A stretch of DNA of 38,800 bases from an uncultured Clostridia bacterium (GTDB lineage: Bacteria; Bacillota_I; Bacilli_A; RF39; UBA660), in NCBI GenBank assembly GCA_948433435.1, contig CAOJDX010000013.1, positions 1-38,800 on the forward strand, in the 5' to 3' direction. Position numbers and translations under genes: made by a program. The notes below the pieces were generated by a model, which worked only from the letters and a program-made list of their open reading frames with translations, had not been told where the DNA came from and did not search any database. Shown piece after piece: positions 32,836 to 38,800 of this stretch (position 1 is its first letter; each line of letters begins with the position of its first letter).

Positions 32836-32858
32836 AAAGTAGTAAATTAGTAGTAAAA
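32836..32858 (+). repeat. 23-bp direct repeat, right copy
   Basis: Same orientation and sequence as 31571-31593, 1,265 bases apart. It lies 150 bases before tRNA-Arg; the 32859-33008 stretch holds only the tRNA promoter. Confidence 0.85.
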
Positions 32859-32962
32859 TAAGATATTAGATTATTCATACATCGTTTAAAATAAAGAATT
32901 CACATCGAAAATCAAAGTTTTATTATAAAAAATTATACTTTATACAAAGATTGAAAAATCAT

Positions 32963-32991
32963 TTTAAAAAATAATAAAGATATGTTATACT
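32963..32991 (+). promoter_or_regulatory. Promoter of tRNA-Arg
   Basis: -35 TTTAAA (32963-32968), 17-base spacer and -10 TATACT (32986-32991) preceded by TGT, 18 bases before the tRNA. Confidence 0.6.
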
Positions 32992-33008
32992 TAAATAGTA
33001 CAAGTTAT

Positions 33009-33085
33009 ATCCCCGTAGCTCACCAGGATAGAGCAAAAGTTTCCTAAACTTTAGGTAGTAGGTTCGAGTCCTATCGGGGATACCA
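33009..33085 (+). tRNA. tRNA-Arg (anticodon CCT)
   Basis: A full cloverleaf can be drawn: acceptor ATCCCCG (33009-33015) with CGGGGAT (33075-33081), D stem GCTC/GAGC, anticodon stem AAAGT/ACTTT around the loop TTCCTAA, T stem GTAGG/CCTAT around TTCGAGT, discriminator A and an encoded CCA. The anticodon CCT reads AGG arginine codons. tRNA-Arg(CCT) genes are frequent integration sites for phages and conjugative elements; I see no second copy of its 3' end in the window. Confidence 0.95.
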
Positions 33086-33095
33086 GATTGATACC

Positions 33096-33122
33096 AAACT
33101 CCAATTTATATTGGAGTTTTAA
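33096..33122 (+). terminator. Terminator of tRNA-Arg
   Basis: AAACTCCAA (33096-33104) pairs with TTGGAGTTT (33111-33119) around a six-base loop and runs into T's, 11 bases after the CCA. Confidence 0.85.
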
Positions 33123-33181
33123 TATAATTGGCAATAATTAAAATGTTGATAAAAATTATACCAATCGAGGTAATTCGTTTG

Positions 33182-33885
33182 ATGAAAAAAGAAATATTAG
33201 AATTTTATAAAGGAACTAGTCTTTATACAGACTTAGGATTATATAAAGACTTTGCTAAAAGTTTACCAAATAACATAGAAAAATTGAAGACAAAATACAT
33301 ATATGCTGTAGAGAACAAGCAATTTTATTAGCTAGCATCTTAAAAGCCAAGAATTTTTCAACCAGAGTTAGAAGTGGCTTTACAAAGTATGTTAATACTT
33401 CGGGGAAAACAGCTGGCGATCATTGGATTACCGAATATTACGATTTAGAAAAGGAAAAATGAACCTTAGTAGATGCAGATATGTATTTTAATGCAGATGT
33501 ATTAAATGAATACCACATAAATTTTAACTTATTAGATATTCCCCGTGATAAATTCATTTTTGGTGCTGAAGCATATTTAGGCCTAAGAACAGGCAAATTT
33601 AAGGACAAAGAAATCTATTATGCCTCTTCCCCATTAACCATCGGTATTAATGCCTCAATCCATGGGTTATTTTATGATTTTCATTCTTTAATGAATAATG
33701 AAATCATATTTTTACACTTACCAAAGTATATTGTTGATAAAAACTTCAAGTTATCTGAAAAAGAATATAGAGAATTAGATCAATTAGCAAATCTAATGTT
33801 AGAACCAGATAAAAATTTCGAGAAATTATTAGAAATATGGAATAAACAAGAAAAATTTAGAATCATGCAAGGAGGAATGAATTAA
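33182..33885 (+). pseudogene. Broken transglutaminase-like domain gene
   Basis: From ATG 33182 (GAGG site upstream) the frame reads MKKEILEFYKGTSLYTDLGL and stops at 33331. The following frame carries the domain core: CREQAILLASILKAKNFSTR, VRSGF, then GDHWITEYYD, the Cys, His and Asp-type elements of transglutaminase-like proteins. Thus one base was lost near 33304-33310. A TGA (33460-33462) then sits where a Trp is expected before TLVDADMYFN; after it the frame stays open to 33885. So there is one frameshift and one nonsense change in about 235 codons. The enzyme would have been a cytoplasmic protease or amidase-like protein of unknown role. Confidence 0.75.
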
Positions 33886-33949
33886 AATTAATCGTTTTCT
33901 TTAAGAACTTATATTAAGGATCAGCCATGTTAATAAATAGGAGGCACTT

Positions 33950-34655
33950 ATGACATTTAAAAAATATAATATATCACTTCCAAATATGCAGTCAAATTAT
34001 TTTCACTTCACCTCTATATCTAATTTAGAATCTATAAGAACAAACGGCTTACTTCCCCATATAGGAAAACATGCCAAATATATTGAGAAAACAAAAAAAG
34101 TTTTTTCGTAGAAGACTTAGATAATCTATTAATATTATTCGATTGCTGGATTAATATCTTTTATTATATGACTAAAATACCAATTATTTATACTTTAGGA
34201 GTCCATTTTTTAAGACAGAGATGGTTTCCTCAATTTATAGCAGATGGATATTTTTGGTTTAAAAAAAAACTAAAATTCATAGAAAAAGAGCCTATAAAGT
34301 ATTTGACAAATTGTTAAATGAATCTATTCTATTAAATCTCAATTTAGAAGAAGGTGTTGATTTCAAATATGATGATATAGATGAAATCAAGTCTAAAAGT
34401 TATCAAAAAAGACATCTAAAATTAATGGGATACTCAGAAAAGTATTCATCATTAATAAACAATAATATGGACAAATGGAATTTGCATTGTATAACTAACC
34501 ACATTATAACAAGCAATAAAATAAATTTAGCCTATATAAAGAACTCCTATAAAATGGATGATATTTTTCAATATGCAATACAAAATACCACGATTGATAT
34601 TGAAAAAATATGTCCAGTATTATTTGACTATTTAACTAATAAAAATAATAAATAA
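33950..34655 (+). pseudogene. Broken gene of an unrecognised family
   Basis: A perfect AGGAGG and ATG 33950 start MTFKKYNISLPNMQSNYFHF, then TSISNLESIRTNGLLPHIGK. A frameshift near 34100-34110 moves to FFVEDLDNLLILFDCWINIF and so on to LKFIEKEP, and a second near 34292 moves to YKVFDKLLNESILLNLNLEE, open to 34655. The three parts join into one protein of about 235 residues. The opening (FHFTSISNLESI...NGL-P-IG) resembles the start of small ADP-ribosyltransferase-fold or similar hypothetical proteins; this is a weak impression. It follows the broken transglutaminase-like gene by 64 bases, as if one operon decayed together. Confidence 0.65.
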
Positions 34656-34663
34656 GAGATAAA

Positions 34664-34692
34664 CAAAAACAACTAGCGAATAGTTGCTTTTA
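34664..34692. terminator. Bidirectional terminator
   Basis: CAACTA (34670-34675) and TAGTTG (34681-34686) with a five-base loop, flanked by CTTTT on the plus strand and TTTTTGTTT on the minus strand. It separates the broken plus-strand genes from the minus-strand gene ending at 34690. Confidence 0.8.
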
Positions 34693-35844
34693 AAAGAAAG
34701 AAAATAAATTACTTAAATAAAATTCATGAATAAATAAGTCATGGTCAAAAGTTAAATTTAATCTTCTACTTGTCTCACGAATCTTATCATTTCTATCTTT
34801 ATATTGATAATGCACAGTAACATTTAAAACAGCATTTTCATTTTCACCTAGTTTTATATGATTAATTGTAATCTTACCAATTACAAAATCACTAACTGCC
34901 TTGCTTTTATACTTTTCAATTAAACTATGATAACTTTCTTCAAATAAAGTATCTTCTTTTAAACTTTGACTATACAAAGAACTTTCTCTTACTTGTTGAA
35001 AATCACTGCCCTTAATAGCTCCCTCTACAATACTTTGAATACTTTCTTTAATATGATAAACTATCTTTTCATCACTTTTTGAATCAAGCTCTGAATAATT
35101 CAGTTTTTGATAATCTATTTCTTCATTAGTAAATACCGATTTAACATCAGTTATAGTCATTCTATTATTTAATTTTAAAGAAATTTTAACATCTTTTTTT
35201 AAAATAGAATCAATCTTATAAGTAACCATAGCCTCCTTGGTAGATATCTTATCTTTATCAGACAATTCTACCCCATCTATTACTAACTTTGAATCTTTAG
35301 GAACAGTAATTTTAATATTTTCAGCTACTAAATCAGAAGATGTAATGACATAATTATGAAAAATCAAAAATCTACGTCCTGCACTTTTCACTCTTAAACT
35401 AATAATACTATTAGCATTATCCGTTGTATATTTAACTGTTCTCGTATGCTCTCCTCTACTATTGTTTGTTGTTAATATTTTAATATCTACCATTCCCAGC
35501 TTACTACTCCCATATTTCCTTTGAATATTTTGTTTTGTAATAAATTGATTTTTTTCTTTACCAGATAGTTCAATTACTGTCATATAATCTTTATTAGCAT
35601 AAGCCTTTACATATCTTCTAATAACTGCTTCTTCACTAAAAAATGTGCTGTTCAGAAAATGATATACTAAAACAATAATTAGTAATACAGATAAGCCTAT
35701 AAACTGCTTTCTATATTTTTTTTCCAAGTTTTTAAAGTCAATTAAAGGTTCCTTTTTAACTTTAACCCTTCTCCCACATTCTGGACAGAAAAAATCATCC
35801 TCTTCTAATTTATAACCGCAATTTCTACAATACATACATCTCAT
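34690..35844 (-). CDS. Zinc-ribbon membrane protein, TcaA-like
   Basis: 384 residues. A zinc ribbon opens the protein (CRNCGYKLEEDDFFCPECG, about residues 6-24), followed by a basic linker and one membrane segment (about 48-67, FIGLSVLLIIVLVYHFL). The remaining roughly 310 residues face outside. They include an NTF2-like stretch after the helix (EEAVIRRYVKAYANKDYMTV) and a domain with PKDSKLVIDGVEL, the layout of TcaA/YvbJ-type proteins linked to glycopeptide and envelope stress in staphylococci. The start is uncertain: ATG 35844 follows AGAAGAT; a second ATG lies three codons in. Confidence 0.8.
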   Translation of the reverse strand: MRCMYCRNCGYKLEEDDFFCPECGRRVKVKKEPLIDFKNLEKKYRKQFIGLSVLLIIVLVYHFLNSTFFSEEAVIRRYVKAYANKDYMTVIELSGKEKNQFITKQNIQRKYGSSKLGMVDIKILTTNNSRGEHTRTVKYTTDNANSIISLRVKSAGRRFLIFHNYVITSSDLVAENIKITVPKDSKLVIDGVELSDKDKISTKEAMVTYKIDSILKKDVKISLKLNNRMTITDVKSVFTNEEIDYQKLNYSELDSKSDEKIVYHIKESIQSIVEGAIKGSDFQQVRESSLYSQSLKEDTLFEESYHSLIEKYKSKAVSDFVIGKITINHIKLGENENAVLNVTVHYQYKDRNDKIRETSRRLNLTFDHDLFIHEFYLSNLFSFF

Positions 35845-35899
35845 ATCTTCTAATTATCATTAATTTGATGACTAGATCCTTTCCAATTATTTATAAAGA

Positions 35900-35923
35900 A
35901 TAAAAAGCACTCAATAAGTGCTT
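35900..35923 (-). terminator. Terminator of the second HD-domain gene
   Basis: AAGCACT (35905-35911) pairs with AGTGCTT (35917-35923) around five bases, ending in a T-rich tail on the minus strand, right at the stop codon. Confidence 0.85.
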
Positions 35924-36436
35924 CTATCTAAGCTTCATTGTAATAAATATAAATAAAAATATAGAAGCTGTTTGCATTTGTTTTCTAATACTATATGTTC
36001 TCTCATAACAAGAGCATATATCATCAATTAAATCCACTAAATAACTCTCTTTATAATGTGGAATTGATATTGTAACAGGAAACATATGATTTTTAATAAT
36101 ATCCTTTTCTAGTTCTGTTAATTCAAAATGTTTAGAAGCATTCTTCAATGCATAATCTGGATGAGTTTTTAAAGCTTGATGAGCTTTATCCTCTTTTGTT
36201 TCATAAAAGAAAAAGTCATGAAGTAAAGCTCCCCTAGTTGCCTCTACATATCTTAAACCCAATTTTTTACTTATTATATAAGTATAATAAGATACCCTTA
36301 ATAAATGATTATATCTAGTAATTCCATGATGTGTAATTTCCTTCAATTTTTGAAATTCTGGGTTTTGTAAAATATCATCTACTATATAATAAAAATTCTC
36401 ATTTTTCAAATCATAATTTTCTTTTATATTTTTCAT
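35924..36436 (-). CDS. HD-domain phosphohydrolase
   Basis: 170 residues. The metal ligands are His44 (RYNHLLRVS), His73-Asp74 (ALLHDFFFYE) and His117 (IKNHMFP), in the order of an HD domain; the TRYNHLLRVSYYTYI opening recalls small YfbR/YGK1-like or uncharacterised Firmicute HD proteins. The substrate is probably a nucleotide but unproven. The frame can extend to a GTG at 36445 that is part of the AAAGGGTGG ribosome site, so ATG 36436 is chosen. It has a strong promoter of its own and a terminator, hence monocistronic between dnaB and the TcaA-like gene. Confidence 0.85.
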   Translation of the reverse strand: MKNIKENYDLKNENFYYIVDDILQNPEFQKLKEITHHGITRYNHLLRVSYYTYIISKKLGLRYVEATRGALLHDFFFYETKEDKAHQALKTHPDYALKNASKHFELTELEKDIIKNHMFPVTISIPHYKESYLVDLIDDICSCYERTYSIRKQMQTASIFLFIFITMKLR

Positions 36437-36467
36437 ACTTTCCACCCTTTAACTCTAACACTACTTA

Positions 36468-36496
36468 ATAATATCATAAACTATTCAGTCTTTCAA
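36468..36496 (-). promoter_or_regulatory. Promoter of the second HD-domain gene
   Basis: -35 TTGAAA (36491-36496), 17-base spacer, -10 TATTAT (36468-36473) with TGA before it (extended -10), in the short gap after dnaB. Confidence 0.8.
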
Positions 36497-36514
36497 GTGA
36501 AATATTTGTGAAGT

Positions 36515-37825
36515 TTACATAATATTTCTTAGTAATTGGTTAATTTCTTCTTCCTCCTCTTTAGAGGTTTGTTCCTTTTCAAGTTCTTTATCAAACCACT
36601 CAGGTAACACTTCCTCCTTTTTAGAAGATTTACTATATTTAGGAATTTCCTTCTTCTTTTCAATCATTTTTAGAATCTTTTTATGCTCTTTTTCTGTAAT
36701 TAACATAGCATCCTCAACCGTTTCAATATTTAATCTTTTCCATTGTCCTGCTATTGTTTCAATATAATTCTTATTCAATTTTTGATTATTAACCTTTAAA
36801 ACATAAGAAATTAAGACATTCACCACTCCTGGATTTAATTGTTGATCAATTAATAAAGATTCTATTAACTTTAAATCTCTAGAAGTTGGTGTTGTTCCCT
36901 TATATTTGGCTTTAAGAAAATAATATGGACTTGTATTTTCAAAAGTATACACCATTTTAGCCCACTTAGAAGAATCTCCCAATGGTTTTTTTAAATAGGC
37001 TGGTTGTGTTCTATATACAATAGTTGGTAATGTACCATCATTTTCAAATTGATAAAAGTTCCGACAACTTTTACGCAATAAAGTCTTATCAATTAACCCT
37101 TTCTCATTTAAACAATCTTTTACAAGATTTTGCATGGTAAAGTCATCTATATTATATGTAAAAATCAAAGAATTAATTAATTTTTTTGTCTCTTTAGTAA
37201 AACACTTTTCATGATACATATTATTGGGAATACCAGCTATTAATAAATCAAAGTCAATCTGATCCTCTAATTGCAAACTGTTAGTGGATTTAGAGGCTAT
37301 ATCTGGAACAGAGAGTTCACTTTTTCCTGGAACCGTTTTAAAGACATTGGAAAAACTCTTAGTAATATCTTGATAATCTTTTAAATTTAAACGTGGAATT
37401 TTATAAAAATTCAGTAATTTATCATATTCATCTTTTCCTAAATTGTTATATAAAACAATATTTAGTATCGGATGAGAAAAAAAATCATTAGCAGGAAGAG
37501 GCGAATATAACAAATAAATATAATGATTAATGCTATCTCTTTTTAAGTAAGTCTTTAATAAACCCACTGCCTCCAATTTTTCCCTAGCAACCACAATTTC
37601 ATCAAGTCTTAATTGCATAGTAGCCATCAAATGATGATGTGTATAATCATTACTCATGATCATCAACTTATCTAAATCATTAATTAAAGTTAAATACAAA
37701 GATACTGCTGTATGTCCAATTATTGGCTGATATAACATACTAATAATATTTTTATCTAGACTATTAAGAATACTCTTATTCACTACAGTATAGCTATCAG
37801 CAGGTAAAATAGTTACTTCTTTCAT
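36515..37825 (-). CDS. dnaB: Replication initiation and membrane attachment protein (DnaB, Bacillus type)
   Basis: 436 residues. The N-terminal winged-helix domain is recognisable (YTVVNKSILNSLDKNIISML, then YQPIIGHTAVSLYLTL), and the C-terminal DnaB/DnaD helical domain has TPTSRDLKLIESLLIDQQLNPGVVNVLISYVL (split here: about residues 307-338). The protein acts with DnaD and DnaI to load the helicase at the origin and at stalled forks; it is not the E. coli DnaB helicase. It ends with an acidic and Lys-rich tail. In B. subtilis dnaI follows directly; here an HD gene with its own promoter follows instead. AGGTGATT precedes the ATG. Confidence 0.88.
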   Translation of the reverse strand: MKEVTILPADSYTVVNKSILNSLDKNIISMLYQPIIGHTAVSLYLTLINDLDKLMIMSNDYTHHHLMATMQLRLDEIVVAREKLEAVGLLKTYLKRDSINHYIYLLYSPLPANDFFSHPILNIVLYNNLGKDEYDKLLNFYKIPRLNLKDYQDITKSFSNVFKTVPGKSELSVPDIASKSTNSLQLEDQIDFDLLIAGIPNNMYHEKCFTKETKKLINSLIFTYNIDDFTMQNLVKDCLNEKGLIDKTLLRKSCRNFYQFENDGTLPTIVYRTQPAYLKKPLGDSSKWAKMVYTFENTSPYYFLKAKYKGTTPTSRDLKLIESLLIDQQLNPGVVNVLISYVLKVNNQKLNKNYIETIAGQWKRLNIETVEDAMLITEKEHKKILKMIEKKKEIPKYSKSSKKEEVLPEWFDKELEKEQTSKEEEEEINQLLRNIM

Positions 37826-37958
37826 ACAATCACCTATATCAATAATACGACATATCTTTTAAAAATAAAAGGAAAAGAATCTTTTTCCATTTAATAAATA
37901 AAAAATTGTTTTTGATACATAAAGTTTTCTTTTGCATAAATTACTATAGGTGAAGAAT

Positions 37959-38735
37959 ATGTATTTTGAGAAAGAAAATTTTGAACTATACTATGAAAAA
38001 TATGGGAATGGAGAAAAAAGTATCGTAATACTACCAGGTTGGGGAGAAACTAAAAATACTTTTTACCGATTAATCAATTATTTTAAAAATGACTATACTA
38101 TTTATATTATTGACTATCCAGGTTTTGGCAATAGTCCATTTCCTAATATAGATTTAAATATTTATCAATATAGTAATTTAATTAACACCTTTTTAAAAGA
38201 ACTTAAAATAGAAAACCCTATCCTTATTTGTCATTCATTTGGAGGAAGAATCGCTACTATTTTAACTAGTATTTATCATCTTAAAATTGATAAAATGATT
38301 TGGATAGATGTAGCTGGAATAAAACCTAAAAAGAAATTAAAGACTATTATTAGGGAAAAAATTTATAAACTTAAAAAATTTATGATTAAAAAATTTTATA
38401 AAAAAAATAAAGAAGGAAAATTAGATAACCTAAGAAAAAAATATGGTTCAACTGATTACAATGCTCTACCCAATAACATGCTTACCACATTTAAAAATAT
38501 TGTTAATGAAGACTTAAAAGAATACTATAAAAAAATAGACAGTGAAGTATTATTAATATGGGGAGCAAAAGATAAAGATACTCCTTTAAAAGATGGTCAA
38601 TATATGAATAAAGTAATTAAAAATTCTGCCTTAATCATTTTTCCTGAAGGAAGCCATTTTACTTATTTAGAGTATAGTGATGCTGTTAATTTAATTATAG
38701 AAAGTTTCATAACTGAAAAAGATGTTATTTTTTAA
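37959..38735 (+). CDS. Alpha/beta hydrolase
   Basis: 258 residues with the alpha/beta hydrolase plan: the oxyanion loop LPGWGETKNT (about 25-34), DYPGFGNSPFP (52-62), the nucleophile elbow CHSFGG with Ser93, an acid in IWGAKDKDTP (about 205-214) and the catalytic His in EGSHFTYLE (about 237). A lysine-rich cap (about 125-160) probably covers the active site. Substrate unknown. The frame opens at a GTG (37950) inside the AGGTGA ribosome site, so ATG 37959 is used. It is divergent from dnaB; the 124-base gap holds a short hairpin (37871-37888) and no clear shared operator. Confidence 0.85.
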   Translation: MYFEKENFELYYEKYGNGEKSIVILPGWGETKNTFYRLINYFKNDYTIYIIDYPGFGNSPFPNIDLNIYQYSNLINTFLKELKIENPILICHSFGGRIATILTSIYHLKIDKMIWIDVAGIKPKKKLKTIIREKIYKLKKFMIKKFYKKNKEGKLDNLRKKYGSTDYNALPNNMLTTFKNIVNEDLKEYYKKIDSEVLLIWGAKDKDTPLKDGQYMNKVIKNSALIIFPEGSHFTYLEYSDAVNLIIESFITEKDVIF

Positions 38736-38745
38736 GTAACATCTT
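38716..38745 (-). terminator. Probable terminator for a minus-strand gene beyond the window
   Basis: A perfect nine-base stem (AAGATGTTA at 38719-38727 with TAACATCTT at 38737-38745) overlaps the hydrolase stop. The T-run follows on the minus strand (TTTTTC), so it would mainly end a gene coming from the right. Confidence 0.5.
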
Positions 38746-38800
38746 GAGTCTGTAAATAAATTTGTGTAAATAAAAAATCTTTCCATGATAAAATAAAAGA

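Noticed and set aside
33128-33331. 67-codon plus-strand ORF as a separate protein
   Set aside because: It is the N-terminal part of the frameshifted transglutaminase-like gene; the TTG start has no ribosome site, and the internal ATG at 33182 does.
1-38800. CRISPR array, rRNA operon, insertion sequence with transposase
   Set aside because: I found no regular repeat-spacer series, no rRNA-like conserved stretch and no transposase or integrase frame in the window.

Overview
The window looks like a chromosomal segment of a low-GC, AT-rich member of the Bacillota, probably a gut-dwelling Bacilli lineage (Erysipelotrichales or RF39-like). This rests on Firmicute-specific genes: the sporulation pair spoIIGA-sigE, a DnaB-type replication initiation protein, BceRSAB-type and YtrA-type modules, VanW and CsoR. 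It also rests on strong AGGAGG-like ribosome sites and on TGA acting as a stop. The placement is inference; no rRNA is present to confirm it. Almost all genes lie on the minus strand.

Region by region (left to right; most transcription runs right to left). 1-3.1 kb: two adjacent unrecognised membrane-anchored proteins, the first cut by the window edge, and a stand-alone Smr protein. 3.3-8.4 kb: pyruvate phosphate dikinase, sigma-E and its protease SpoIIGA, a small membrane protein and a metallo-beta-lactamase-fold hydrolase. 8.4-12.15 kb: a copper operon csoR-copA-copZ followed closely by a DUF1848 gene, with a CsoR-type operator filling the promoter spacer. 12.4-17.5 kb: a short-chain dehydrogenase (SDR), a Cdd1-like protein, an acyltransferase and VanW pair, a DUF362 protein and a choloylglycine-hydrolase-family Ntn hydrolase. 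17.6-18.2 kb: a decayed MurF-like pseudogene. 18.3-20.2 kb: a GntR(YtrA)-ABC-permease operon with a perfect palindromic operator. 20.3-26 kb: two more SDRs, an anchored thioredoxin-like protein, an HTH membrane protein, a LiaF-like plus DUF4097-like pair, a TVP38 protein and a decayed small ORF. 26.6-31.4 kb: a BceRSAB-type peptide detoxification module with a BceR-box-like site before bceA and a 39-codon membrane ORF after bceB.

31.5-34.7 kb is the accessory part. Two copies of a 23-bp direct repeat, 1,265 bp apart, bracket a hairpin-rich non-coding element, an HD-domain phosphohydrolase and what looks like a complete type I toxin-antitoxin locus. That locus has a 30-aa hydrophobic peptide with its own promoter, a convergent antisense RNA with a strong promoter and terminator, and 14-nt 5'-3' complementarity in the toxin mRNA. 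Next to it are tRNA-Arg(CCT) and two consecutive genes broken by frameshifts or a stop. This is the best candidate for an undescribed system.

34.7-38.8 kb returns to core genes: a zinc-ribbon TcaA-like membrane protein, a second HD protein, dnaB and a divergent alpha/beta hydrolase. Many starts are corrected here because the longest ORF begins inside a promoter -10 box or inside the ribosome site. Extended -10 promoters (TGnTATAAT) recur across the window. All calls come from reading the sequence; no database search was run.
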